DNA of 64,000 nt from Bacteroidales bacterium UBA4116 (GTDB taxonomy: Bacteria > Bacteroidota > Bacteroidia > Bacteroidales > Tannerellaceae), in assembly GCA_002381645.1 (NCBI GenBank), contig DFXE01000025.1:1-64000 (forward strand). Reading direction: 5' to 3'. The notes beneath the pieces were generated by a model. It did not search any database and had not been told where the DNA came from. It saw only the letters and a program-made list of their open reading frames with translations. The translations under genes were made by a program, and so were the position numbers. Below, piece after piece: positions 17,247 through 25,536 of this stretch. How positions within the stretch are numbered: the first letter of the stretch is position 1; the number at the start of each line of letters is the position of its first letter.

Positions 17247-17804
17247 TTATTCTTTCCGATTGTTTGCAGCTTCCGTTCGATTGAGTGTTCGTACCTTCTT
17301 TTGCAGGTCCTGCTGATACTGGTCCATCAACTTGCCCACATCAAAAAATATATACGAAAGGGTTTTTACAAAAGGATTTTTAACCCGGATATGTTCTGTC
17401 GCGGTAAAGAGGGTATTCCCGTTTTCATCGGATTCGAAGCGGCTATTCCAATTCCCGGTAAAAAGTTTGGACTCCATGGAGAATGAATAAAAATTAAACG
17501 GAACTTTTTTTTCTGTATGAAAACGGATAATGCTTCCATCTTTATTTATTTCATCCCATACCTCCATGCCGTTTTCTGAACTATGTATTATTAAATCCCT
17601 CAGCGAACTGCGGTATTGCCAGTTCGTGTTATCCGTAACAATCGTATATAAAGTTTCCGGCGGTACATTGAAACATCCTTCCCTGCTAACTATCCTTCCG
17701 GCCGGCAGACACAGGCCCACAATGTATATAATGGCAACGACACATATTATTCCTGTGAGTATGTAGAAAATTATCATTTTGCGGACATTTGTAAATAATG
17801 ACAT
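17247..17804 (-). CDS. Membrane-anchored SRPBCC-like protein
   Basis: A 185-residue protein with one transmembrane segment (about 10-34, FYILTGIICVVAIIYIVGLCL). It is followed by an SRPBCC/polyketide-cyclase-like lipid-binding domain: VSREGCFNVPPETLYTIVTD, then GMEVWDE and ATEHIRVKNPF. Ligand unknown. A -7 box TACCTTTG at 17812-17819 sits only 7 bp before the ATG at 17804, so the transcript would be leaderless, or the ATG at 17777 (MIIFYILTG) is the real start. Confidence 0.7.
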   Translation of the reverse strand: MSLFTNVRKMIIFYILTGIICVVAIIYIVGLCLPAGRIVSREGCFNVPPETLYTIVTDNTNWQYRSSLRDLIIHSSENGMEVWDEINKDGSIIRFHTEKKVPFNFYSFSMESKLFTGNWNSRFESDENGNTLFTATEHIRVKNPFVKTLSYIFFDVGKLMDQYQQDLQKKVRTLNRTEAANNRKE

Positions 17805-17811
17805 ATTAATT

Positions 17812-17819
17812 CAAAGGTA
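17812..17819 (-). promoter_or_regulatory. -7 box TACCTTTG
   Basis: Just upstream of the SRPBCC-like gene on the minus strand; it favours a leaderless transcript or the start at 17777. Confidence 0.55.
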
Positions 17820-17850
17820 TTATAACATTCAATCAAACGATTTGTCCCCC

Positions 17851-18530
17851 TCACTTGAATAAAGGCAGCTCATTCAGCATATTTTTTATTTTAATGGCCA
17901 CCCGCGGCATGGGTTCTGTTATCGTAAGCCTGACTAAATCAAACCGGTTGGAGATATCATTAATTACCCTTACCACTTCATCGATTTTCGTACTGTCAGG
18001 ATCGGTACCGACGGCGGCAATCATTTCCCGGGGATCGATCACATCGAGATCAAATTGGATAACCACCTTCGAAACACCGGTATTTTTCCGCAAGGTAAGT
18101 AAACGGAACCACACTAACGGAACACTCTCCTCCCAAGGTTACAATCCGGTCGGGGTTATTTTCGCGGAGTATATTCAAAGCGGATTTGGTTTGTCTCAGG
18201 ATTGCGCGGTAAGAAATAATGCCATTTTCTTCCGCCCTGTCGTTTATATCTAATGAAATCGGAATCTGTACGGTCTTCTGGGAAGTTTCAGGCGCAAGGA
18301 TACTTAATAATCGTGAGCCCAGATAATATCCCTTGTAAGCGTCTTCAGCAGGAAGGCCAGGTATAAAATCGGCAATCGTACCTCCTCCCTGCCATTGGGG
18401 ATAAAGTAATCGGATAATTGATGTGTTATTGTCCATATTCATATTACGGGTTAAATTATTACCAGGAGTACATCCTCCTTTTATGATGCATAACAATGCG
18501 ACAAAAAAAAGTATTTATTTCATATTTCAT
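17851..18530 (-). pseudogene. Broken agmatinase/arginase-family lipoprotein gene
   Basis: The 5' part encodes LYPQWQGGG..GLPAEDAYKGYYLGSR..LGGECSVSVVPFTYLAEKY. The next frame then encodes TGVSKVVIQFDLDVIDP and DEVVRVINDI. Both parts match ureohydrolases, but the middle that should hold the metal-binding DAHxD and His motifs is missing, so about 70-100 codons were deleted and the frame shifted near 18070-18085. A second lesion lies at the start: the ATG at 18530 gives MKYEINTFF and runs into eight T (18503-18510). With one T fewer it would continue VALLCIIKGGC, a lipoprotein signal with lipobox. The gene can hardly make an active enzyme. Confidence 0.8.
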
Positions 18531-18716
18531 CCATTTTTAATTATCTCATTGAAGGTAAAGATAACATTTCATGGAATAGATTACAATATAGGATAAATCA
18601 GTAATGTACACATAAATTTATCACCCGAATACCAAATAAACGTATACGAAAGGAATGCGAAAACGATTTCCGGCTTCCTTCAATAGAGATAATAGGTTGG
18701 AAAATATATAAAATTC

Positions 18717-18724
18717 TATATTTG
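18717..18724 (+). promoter_or_regulatory. -7 box TATATTTG
   Basis: Upstream of the lipoprotein gene at 18801; leader about 70 nt. Confidence 0.55.
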
Positions 18725-18800
18725 CATTACAGATCGTTTATTAAAACAACATCTTCCTGTGATGTGTTATTCAAGAGAAGAATTTAAAATATATTATCCG

Positions 18801-19253
18801 ATGAGAAAGTTGATTTTTAATATATCACTTGTGGTTTTCAGTTTGATGTTATTAGCATCATGCGGTTTATCCCGGAACGTATCAACGAATACTAAGGCAA
18901 ATAACAGCAACGGCATTGAAATAAAAGTTACTCCTGAAAGGAATCAGGGAGTTCCCCAAACTTTAAATCTGACCATCCGTAATAATACACAGGAAATTAT
19001 TCAGTTTGGAGCTAATTACACGATTGAAAGACGCATAGATAACGCCTGGAGAGAGGTCGATCTCGGCAATTTTGCACTTATAGCTATTATGTACATGCTT
19101 CAGCCGGGCGATTCGGGTGAGTATACGATTAGTCTTTTTCCAGAAACAGTTAAATATCCCGAAGGCGAATACAGGGTCGTAAAGCAGATATCCATAGGAG
19201 AAAGGGATATGATCCCTTATTATGCAAATTTTATAATTATGGATCCGCGGTAA
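18801..19253 (+). CDS. Lipoprotein with Big_14-like Ig domain
   Basis: About 150 residues. The signal with lipobox (LMLLASC, Cys about 21) shows export and lipidation. The rest resembles a bacterial Ig-like domain of the Big_14 type: IEIKVTPERNQG, YTIERRIDNAWREV, LQPGDSGEYTISL, PEGEYRVVKQI. Function unknown; related domains occur near secreted or stress proteins. I prefer the ATG at 18801 over the one at 18759 because it places the signal peptide at the N-terminus. Confidence 0.75.
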   Translation: MRKLIFNISLVVFSLMLLASCGLSRNVSTNTKANNSNGIEIKVTPERNQGVPQTLNLTIRNNTQEIIQFGANYTIERRIDNAWREVDLGNFALIAIMYMLQPGDSGEYTISLFPETVKYPEGEYRVVKQISIGERDMIPYYANFIIMDPR

Positions 19254-19684
19254 TATGGGGTTAAGCTTTATTTTAAGTCCCGGGATCAGCGGATGAGTAT
19301 GATGCGTGGGAAAACGAAATAGTTGGCACTGGTATGGTTATCAAAAAAATATTGGGAGAGAACAACGAATCGTAATAAGCGTACGTTGAAGAAGGAATGA
19401 TCCGGATTATCCCGATAATACACAGTAAAAATCTGTATTCATATAAACCCATGGAAGATCGAACAGAAGAAAACAATGTGCGCTCCTTGTCCGGTTTTGT
19501 CCGTTTAAGGGCAAGATGGTTACGCAAGACTATTTCCCATGGTTTACCAATTCATCGATCCCCATAATCTAATTAAACTTGATTTCTGCGCTTGTTACTT
19601 CAAACGTTCCGGTAAACCATATATAAAGGTTGAGTGTTTGTTATATACAAATTATAATAATTTAAGCTGATAAACTATTAGATT
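19254..19684. other. 431-bp gap with possible gene remnants
   Basis: Two short plus-strand stretches read like protein, for example DEYDAWENEIVGTGMVIKKI near 19290-19350 and a 56-codon frame from 19397 to about 19567. Neither matches a family I know. They may be the remains of a decayed gene. No hairpin or RNA gene is obvious. Confidence 0.35.
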
Positions 19685-20395
19685 ATGTATTGGTCTATTG
19701 TTATTAAACTCATTATCGGTATGATTGGCGTATTGCTCTTCCTTCGTATGACAGGCAAAACGCAGATGGCGAACCTTACTCCGATGGATACCGTAAACAC
19801 CATTGTACTCGGCGCACTGGTCGGCAGTATTATCTATATGCCCGATACCCGTGTATGGATACTGGCCTTTGCCATGGTTGTGTGGTTTATCCTCAACATC
19901 CTTGTCAGGTTGTTGCTGAGGGTGAATTTCTTCAGTAAACTCATACATGGTGAACCGGAAACTCTTATCAAAGAGGGAAAAATAGACCTCGAAATGCTCA
20001 AACGTAATAACCTGGCTATGGATCAGTTTCGCGCCAAGCTTCGGGAAAGCGAAATTTATTCCCTACTGGATGTGGAAGAAGTGGTGTTTGAAACGGATGG
20101 TAAATTCACCATCATTAAACATCGTGAGGGTTCCGAAGCCTACCTGTTGGTAAATAACGGCGATATTGTGAAAAAAGAGCTTGAAGACTCCGGCCATGAT
20201 GAAGACTGGCTCCGGAAAAACCTGAGTGAACTTGGATATGATAAACTCGATAAGATATTCTGTGCCGAATATACCCCTAAACGCGGATTCTACATTATCG
20301 ATACGGATGGTAATATTATGAATAAAAACAAAGAGGGTGAAGTAAATAAAATAAATGAAATAGAAATCGAAAAAGAAGATGCTGAAAAAGATTAA
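19685..20395 (+). CDS. YetF/DUF421 membrane protein
   Basis: A 236-residue protein with three N-terminal transmembrane helices (residues 5-75) including GVLLFLRMTGKTQMANLTPM, the DUF421 signature. A cytoplasmic domain follows: GEPETLIKEGKIDLEMLKRN and LLDVEEVVFETDGKFTIIK. A charged tail rich in Glu, Lys and Asn follows from about residue 215. YetF-like proteins are thought to affect spore or envelope stress; here function is unknown. Its last 17 bp overlap the start of the DUF389 gene, so the two are translationally linked. Confidence 0.85.
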   Translation: MYWSIVIKLIIGMIGVLLFLRMTGKTQMANLTPMDTVNTIVLGALVGSIIYMPDTRVWILAFAMVVWFILNILVRLLLRVNFFSKLIHGEPETLIKEGKIDLEMLKRNNLAMDQFRAKLRESEIYSLLDVEEVVFETDGKFTIIKHREGSEAYLLVNNGDIVKKELEDSGHDEDWLRKNLSELGYDKLDKIFCAEYTPKRGFYIIDTDGNIMNKNKEGEVNKINEIEIEKEDAEKD

Positions 20396-21011
20396 AGATA
20401 CGCTGGCTATTGAAACACACGACCCGGAACGCTTCGACAAGGCCATACGTGACGATATCGATTTTAAGGGAAGAAAACTCTGGATACTCGTTTTTGCCGT
20501 ATTGACTGCCTGCATCGGATTGAATATCGATACAAAAGCAGTAGTGATAGGCGCCATGCTCATTTCACCCATTATGGGACCAATCAACGGCTTGGGTTAT
20601 GGTTTGGCTATCTGTGATAGTGCTCTTATCCGCTCGTCTGCCGCAAACTTCGGAATAGCTGTGTTTATCACCATGTTGGTATCTACCATTTACTTCCTGC
20701 TGTCACCCGAAAAAGCAACCACTACTGAAATAATGAATCGTACCGATCCTAATTTTTACCATGCTCTTATTGGTATAACCGGCGGTATAGTCGGTATTCT
20801 TGCCAAAAGCCGGAAAGAAGATAATAATGTGGTGCCGGGTGTGGCAATCGCAACGGCACTGTTGCCTCCGCTTTGCTCTATGGGTTTCGGCATAGCTACC
20901 GGGCACTTAAATGTTGCCCGGGATTCATTGCTGATGTTTCTACTTTACGTGCTGTGTATAGCCGGAGCGAGTGCGGTTACTTCGCGGGTAATCGGGCTGG
21001 GGGGGAAATAA
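20379..21011 (+). CDS. DUF389-family membrane protein
   Basis: A 210-residue protein of about five transmembrane helices with the DUF389 pattern AVVIGAMLISPIMGPINGLGYGLA and GVAIATALLPPLCSMGFGIATG. It is short: many Bacteroidetes members carry a second half of similar size, so this may be a minimal or C-terminally trimmed form. The ATG at 20379 lies inside the end of the yetF-like gene. Function unknown; co-occurrence with DUF421 suggests a joint envelope role. Confidence 0.8.
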   Translation: MLKKIKDTLAIETHDPERFDKAIRDDIDFKGRKLWILVFAVLTACIGLNIDTKAVVIGAMLISPIMGPINGLGYGLAICDSALIRSSAANFGIAVFITMLVSTIYFLLSPEKATTTEIMNRTDPNFYHALIGITGGIVGILAKSRKEDNNVVPGVAIATALLPPLCSMGFGIATGHLNVARDSLLMFLLYVLCIAGASAVTSRVIGLGGK

Positions 21012-21016
21012 GCATT

Positions 21017-21823
21017 TTACTTATGTTTACTCTCTGCCTTTTCCATCATCTCCTTGTACTCTTTCCTTTCTGATGCTTCTATTTCGAGCACAGGTGAAAC
21101 GGTGGTACTCTGAGATAAAAACCTATTTATTTCCAATACGAATTCCTTAAACTTATGGCTCTCGGCACCTGTTTGTTTCAACATTTCCACCAACTTATCG
21201 ACTTCCTTGTTATTTTGTGCTATGTGCTCTTTTAGTCCGGCATCTTCTTCTTTGGAAATATCGCCTTTTTGCCGTTCTTTTTCATAGGTATGGTTTTCTT
21301 CGATAGCTATGCGCGCTTCCATCATCTGATATTTGGTATCGTCTATCAGGTACCACAAACGGCGATCGGCGCGGATATATTTATTCATATACTGAATGAT
21401 CTTCCCGTTGGTACCTTTCTTGATGAAAGGGTCGAACTTATAAGGTACAATGAGTGTTCCTTTTGTTTCGTTGGAAGCTGAGGTGAGGGCCTGCATCCAC
21501 ACAGAGAACTCACGGGTGTCGAAATAATATCCCCGATTTTCTATACGGTCTACCGCCTCTTTGATATCCTTACGGAAGTTATAAAATTCGGTATGCGAAG
21601 TCAGCAGGTCGTTTGAAAAATCCTGCAATATGCGTTCTTTGACAGAATAATAATTGATCATTCCGGTGATAAGTCCCACCAGCGACCCCGCCATCACTGT
21701 ACGGAAGATAACAGTAAGCAGGGCACTATTGTCTTCGATTGTTTCCATGCTGATAATGAATCCGGCAACGGAAACAATCAACAACGCGGCAAGACAAATA
21801 ATGGTTCGTTTGGCTTGTTTCAT
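21017..21823 (-). CDS. Hypothetical membrane protein with two N-terminal TM helices
   Basis: A 268-residue protein. Two transmembrane segments (about 8-26 and 37-62: IICLAALLIVSVAGFIISM; VMAGSLVGLITGMI) are followed by a long, charged, helix-rich cytoplasmic domain with probable coiled coil (about 160-260). No family recognised. It converges with the DUF389 gene with a 5-bp gap. Confidence 0.65.
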   Translation of the reverse strand: MKQAKRTIICLAALLIVSVAGFIISMETIEDNSALLTVIFRTVMAGSLVGLITGMINYYSVKERILQDFSNDLLTSHTEFYNFRKDIKEAVDRIENRGYYFDTREFSVWMQALTSASNETKGTLIVPYKFDPFIKKGTNGKIIQYMNKYIRADRRLWYLIDDTKYQMMEARIAIEENHTYEKERQKGDISKEEDAGLKEHIAQNNKEVDKLVEMLKQTGAESHKFKEFVLEINRFLSQSTTVSPVLEIEASERKEYKEMMEKAESKHK

Positions 21824-21998
21824 ATTTCACAGATGTTTTTTAAAAACCTGTTTTCAAGGGAATGTAATTGAATCATTATATGCTTGTTCCTGATTCATGT
21901 TTTGTAACTAATAATCCTGTTATAAACATTCAAGCCTGAAAAGTTGTTTTAAAAATCTAATTTTGGATTCTAATTTTGATAAGGATATACTATAAACA

Positions 21999-22006
21999 TA
22001 TCTTTG
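21999..22006 (+). promoter_or_regulatory. -7 box TATCTTTG
   Basis: Upstream of the AstE-like gene at 22054; leader about 40 nt. Confidence 0.6.
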
Positions 22007-22053
22007 CTGGTAATTACTGTTTGATACATTACTGAGATATTTTAATCAAAAAA

Positions 22054-23109
22054 ATGATCCGTCCAATCTTGTTTTCATTTATATCTGCTATTATGTTGCT
22101 TACTAATCCTGCTTTATCTGCACAAAATACTATTCATGATGCCCTGGACAGTCCCGTTCCGGCAAGAACGGATATAACTACCCGGGTTGGTAAAGATAGT
22201 GACACAACGTTCCTGCCTGTGACAGTTTTTAAAGGCAAGGAACCGGGACCTGTTTTTACCATCGTGGCGGGAATACATGGTTATGAATATCCCCCGATTA
22301 TTGCTGTTCAGGAGTTAATAAATGAAATCGGCCCCGATAAGCTGAAAGGAAACCTGATCATTGTTCCTATTGCCAATGTGGCTTCTTTTTATGCCCGGAC
22401 ACCGTTTATCAGTCCGATAGACGGAAAGAACCTCAACACGGTATTTCCCGGAAGTTTCAACGGTTCGGTGTCTGAACAAATTGCGCATATCATTACCAGC
22501 GATATTATTTCACGTAGTGATGTATTCCTCGATATTCATGGGGGAGATGCGGGTGAAGACCTGTTGCCGTTTATTTGTTATTATGATAATTCGGACAGTC
22601 CTGTACAGACTGCGTTTGCCAAAAAATTATGCAGAGTCAGCGGGTTTGAAAACATAGTTTCTTATTCTTATCATATCACCGCGCAGCAACCGGCCTTTTA
22701 TGCTTTCAAACAGGCGGTACAGGACGGGAAAACGGCTTTGAGCATTGAAAGTGGCAAATTGGGTAATGTTCAGCCGGAAGCTGTTGTCCAGATAAAAAAA
22801 GCGATATATAATTTGTTGCGGGAAATGGGTATGTACTATGTATCTGGTTACCTGGAAATAAATGATGTTGTGATAAACTTCTTCAATCGTCAGTCCTATA
22901 TCAAATCTCCCTGCCAGGGAGTCTTTTACAGTGATTACCAGGCAGGCGACAAAGTATCGGAAGGCGATACGATAGGCTTTATTACTGATATTTTTGGTAA
23001 GTGGCTGCAAGATGTTACCGCCCCTGCATCGGGTGTCATCCTTTATAAAACCGGTACTCCTCCGGTGAACGAAGGTGAAACAATGGTGTGTATTGGTTAC
23101 AGGCAATAA
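22054..23109 (+). CDS. Exported AstE/aspartoacylase-like zinc amidohydrolase
   Basis: A 351-residue protein with a signal peptide (about 1-23, ending ALSAQ). The M14-type zinc site is visible: GIHGYEYPP gives the HxxE pair, and FLDIHGGDAGED holds the third zinc His. A C-terminal barrel-sandwich region (about 280-350) has QGVFYSDYQAGDKVSEGD. The family (succinylglutamate desuccinylase/aspartoacylase) hydrolyses N-acyl amino acids or related amides; the natural substrate is not evident. Exported versions are probably periplasmic scavengers. Confidence 0.85.
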   Translation: MIRPILFSFISAIMLLTNPALSAQNTIHDALDSPVPARTDITTRVGKDSDTTFLPVTVFKGKEPGPVFTIVAGIHGYEYPPIIAVQELINEIGPDKLKGNLIIVPIANVASFYARTPFISPIDGKNLNTVFPGSFNGSVSEQIAHIITSDIISRSDVFLDIHGGDAGEDLLPFICYYDNSDSPVQTAFAKKLCRVSGFENIVSYSYHITAQQPAFYAFKQAVQDGKTALSIESGKLGNVQPEAVVQIKKAIYNLLREMGMYYVSGYLEINDVVINFFNRQSYIKSPCQGVFYSDYQAGDKVSEGDTIGFITDIFGKWLQDVTAPASGVILYKTGTPPVNEGETMVCIGYRQ

Positions 23110-23215
23110 AAATTGTGTGCTGAAGAAACCATATCAAAATTAAATGTTTCGAACTCTTTTTAACCCGGAAAATTTACTTAATCTGGGCAAGTGTTGATAA
23201 AAATATAGTATATAT

Positions 23216-23410
23216 TATCTTTGCCAACCTGCAAACCAGAGTTTGCTCAACTATTTTGCATTTGCATGTGCGGCAGTCGAAAACATTCTGCTGGCAGCTA
23301 CGGCTAAAGGGCGAGCGTGTAACCTTCACCCTCCACTTATATGTATAAATAATTATATAACAGCAAAATACGAGTGGAAGATATAAATCAATATCTTCCA
23401 TTTTAATATC
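23216..23410 (+). ncRNA. Possible small RNA
   Basis: A -7 box TATCTTTG (23216-23223) is followed by about 175 nt of G/C-richer sequence. This ends in the perfect stem TGGAAGATAT/ATATCTTCCA (23375-23384, 23391-23400) and then TTTTAAT, which looks like an intrinsic terminator. This is a promoter-plus-terminator argument only; no known RNA family was recognised. Confidence 0.35.
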
Positions 23411-23542
23411 ATAGCGAAATTATAGTATTTGTGTCAATATATCATAGGCTGCACATGTTACTTTAATATAAATCTAAGTCTTCAGATCAGAAATAGAATA
23501 TACAAGTTTATCAAATATAACTTATGTAACCCGTTATTATTC

Positions 23543-23572
23543 AGTGGAAGATAAAAAAGCACATCTTCCACT
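23543..23572. repeat. Perfect 10-bp hairpin AGTGGAAGAT/ATCTTCCACT
   Basis: Arms at 23543-23552 and 23563-23572. It is one of several AGTGGAAGRT copies in this gap. Confidence 0.7.
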
Positions 23573-23721
23573 CGTTAAATTCTGATACACATCAGATAAC
23601 ATCAATTAGTGGAAGGTGAAAAGATGGTGATAAATCTTTGAAAAGTTGGTAATGGTTTATGTAAAAGTTCACCATGTTTTTAGAAAAGGATCATATTGTT
23701 TTGATAAAAGGTTGGTAGTGA

Positions 23722-23770
23722 TTTTATTTAGGACGCGTCCGGTTTACAAAAGGACACGTCCTAAATAAAA
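23722..23770 (-). terminator. Strong 19-bp terminator stem
   Basis: Bases 23722-23740 pair with 23752-23770 at 18 of 19 positions plus one G-U, around an 11-nt loop; the arms end in A/T runs. It lies just after the stop of the sugar dehydrogenase gene on the minus strand. Confidence 0.85.
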
Positions 23771-23785
23771 CCGGACGGGAGAGAA

Positions 23786-25093
23786 TTATCTGTTGTAACT
23801 CACACGCCAAATCGTCTGGGCCGCATCATCGCTTATTAAAAGAGAACCATCAGGTAAAAGTGCCGCGCATACGGGACGTCCGTAAACTTCACTTTTAGAC
23901 CTGTCTTTTATAAACCCGGTGAGAAATTCTTCAGGCGGACCCGCCGGTTCACCATTTCGAAACGGTACGAAAAGCACTTTATAACCTAAAAGTTCCGCCC
24001 TGTTCCATGAACCGTGTTGAACCGCAAACATACCGTTATGATATCTTTCCGGAAACTGGGTATGTTTATAAAAAGCTATGCCTAACGTTGATGTATGCGA
24101 GCCTAAAGGTATATCGGGAACAATCGTTTTTGCTACCAGATCAGGGCGTTGTCCTTTCATACGCGGGTCTTCTATCGGGCCGAAATAGGCATACGGCCAA
24201 CCATAAAAGCCACCCCGTTGTACATGGGTAGCATAGTCCGGAACCAAATCGTCTCCCAACTCATCGCGTTCATTCACTACCGTCCATAATTTACCGGTAA
24301 CAGGTTCCCAATCCATACCGACAGGATTCCGGAGCCCTTGGGCGTAGAATTGTTCACCGCTTCCATCGAGGTTAACTTCCAGAATATTGGCACGGCGATA
24401 TTCTTCGTCCATACCGTATTCTGCATTATTACTTGCCGAACCGACAGAGATGTATATTTTATTTTTCTCTGAATTGGTGATGATATTACGTGTCCAGTGG
24501 TTATTATATCCGCCGGCAGGTAAATCAACAAGCTTTTCTCCCGTAGCAGTTAAAGAAGTAGTCTCCTCATTATATGGATAACGCATTAACCCGTCTGTAT
24601 TCGCTACATAAAAATGATTTCCGATAACCAGCATTCCTAAAGGCTGGTTAAGCCCGGTCATATACGTATAACGCCCTTCATACTGCCCGTTGTTATTGAT
24701 ATCACGGAAAAGAATGATCCGGTTTGCACTCCCGAAATTCTGGGATTCTTTTTGCTTTGTCTTGTCCGGTGTATCGTCCGTTTGCTCTTCATCTCCATCT
24801 TCCGGAATCGTTCCTGCTTCCGAAATAAAAACATCGCCATTAGGAGCTACGTAAATCCACCGCGGATTATGGAAATCTCCGGCAAACCTGGATACGGTAA
24901 AACCCGCCGGAGCAACCGGTTTATTATCGCCCGACCAACCGAGCACTTTGCTATAGTTTACAACGGAAGGTGTTTCATACGGCTCCGGTAAATGTAATGT
25001 ATCCATCTGCGCATATACCTTAACGGTAAAGGCAGTTATCATGGAAAAAATTATTACTACACAGGAGGAGATAATTCTTCTTCTTGCTTTCAT
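23786..25093 (-). CDS. Exported PQQ-dependent sugar dehydrogenase-like protein (sorbosone dehydrogenase type)
   Basis: A 435-residue protein with a signal peptide (about 1-28, ending VYA). A six-bladed beta-propeller follows with NPRWIYVAPNGDVFISEAG, GLRNPVGMDWEP, NERDELGDDLVPDY, GGFYGWPYAYFG and HGSWNRAELLGYKV, typical of soluble PQQ-type aldose/sorbosone dehydrogenases. These oxidise sugars in the periplasm. Whether PQQ is made by this organism is unknown; many Bacteroidetes homologues have no proven cofactor. An acidic insert rich in Asp, Glu and Lys lies near residues 97-115. Confidence 0.8.
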   Translation of the reverse strand: MKARRRIISSCVVIIFSMITAFTVKVYAQMDTLHLPEPYETPSVVNYSKVLGWSGDNKPVAPAGFTVSRFAGDFHNPRWIYVAPNGDVFISEAGTIPEDGDEEQTDDTPDKTKQKESQNFGSANRIILFRDINNNGQYEGRYTYMTGLNQPLGMLVIGNHFYVANTDGLMRYPYNEETTSLTATGEKLVDLPAGGYNNHWTRNIITNSEKNKIYISVGSASNNAEYGMDEEYRRANILEVNLDGSGEQFYAQGLRNPVGMDWEPVTGKLWTVVNERDELGDDLVPDYATHVQRGGFYGWPYAYFGPIEDPRMKGQRPDLVAKTIVPDIPLGSHTSTLGIAFYKHTQFPERYHNGMFAVQHGSWNRAELLGYKVLFVPFRNGEPAGPPEEFLTGFIKDRSKSEVYGRPVCAALLPDGSLLISDDAAQTIWRVSYNR

Positions 25094-25299
25094 ACAGTTA
25101 AAAATTTAATAATGATAATCAATAATTTATTCACGCAACGGCACTGGAATGGCTTTTGCTTTTTCAACTCATAACAAGATAGCAGGATAAAAGGTTATCA
25201 TATGCGATTTTATATATGGTAAAAATGATAAAACACAGATCGGAGGCAAACTTTACTTTCATTTTAAAAGCAAAACCACACAAAAAATATCGGATTATA

Positions 25300-25330
25300 T
25301 TTGGAGGTAACAAAAAAGGCTGTATATTTG
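25300..25330 (+). promoter_or_regulatory. Leucine operon promoter
   Basis: TTTG at 25300-25303 and TATATTTG at 25323-25330, separated by 19 bp, match the Bacteroidetes -33/-7 consensus. It would start RNA about 10 nt before the leader peptide ATG. Confidence 0.75.
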
Positions 25331-25348
25331 CAGCCATAAAATAAAGCG

Positions 25349-25423
25349 ATGATACGTAACACAGCAAATAGTCTCATTATTTCTTTAATTAATATTCTAC
25401 TCTGGGAACGGGATAGGAAGTGA
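25349..25423 (+). CDS. Leu/Ile-rich leader peptide of the leucine operon
   Basis: A 24-residue frame (MIRNTANSLIISLINILLWE..) with five Ile and four Leu codons, including consecutive CTA CTC at 25397-25402, and no Val codon. Its stop at 25421-25423 lies within AGGAAGTGAG (25415-25424). That segment can pair perfectly with CTCACTTCCT at 25463-25472. A ribosome paused at the Leu codons would leave this arm free and form the antiterminator; one reaching the stop would cover it and let the terminator form. Confidence 0.7.
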   Translation: MIRNTANSLIISLINILLWERDRK

Positions 25424-25489
25424 GACTTAGTGCAATGTGTGCACAAAAATAAAAGAGCCTTTCTCACTTCCTTGTGAGAGGGGCTTTTT
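25415..25489 (+). promoter_or_regulatory. Attenuator: antiterminator and terminator of the leucine operon
   Basis: The terminator stem AGCCTTTCTCAC (25456-25467) / GTGAGAGGGGCT (25474-25485) is followed by TTTTT (25485-25489). The competing stem joins 25415-25424 with 25463-25472 (10 of 10 bp). The two are mutually exclusive. A small GTGCA/TGCAC hairpin at 25430-25444 could act as the pause hairpin. Confidence 0.75.
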
Positions 25490-25536
25490 CAATTTATGGA
25501 ATTGGGTAATTAACAACAATAACAACATAGAATAAC

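Larger units (their letters stand above)
23110..23785. other. 676-bp non-coding region with repeated hairpins
   Basis: No credible ORF. It holds a -7 box at 23216-23223 and repeated AGTGGAAGRT motifs in both orientations: 23325-23337 (inverted), 23374-23400, 23543-23572 and 23608-23620. Two of these form perfect 10-bp stems. A terminator for the minus-strand gene lies at 23722-23770. Confidence 0.6.

Noticed and set aside
19273..19527. 84-codon minus-strand frame
   Set aside because: No family resemblance; the plus strand here looks more protein-like, though degraded.
20379..21011. DUF389 gene as a pseudogene because it is short
   Set aside because: The core domain is complete and the frame is intact; shorter members exist, so I list it as a normal gene.
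23110..23785. CRISPR array
   Set aside because: The AGTGGAAGRT repeats are short, inverted and irregularly spaced, and there are no cas genes.
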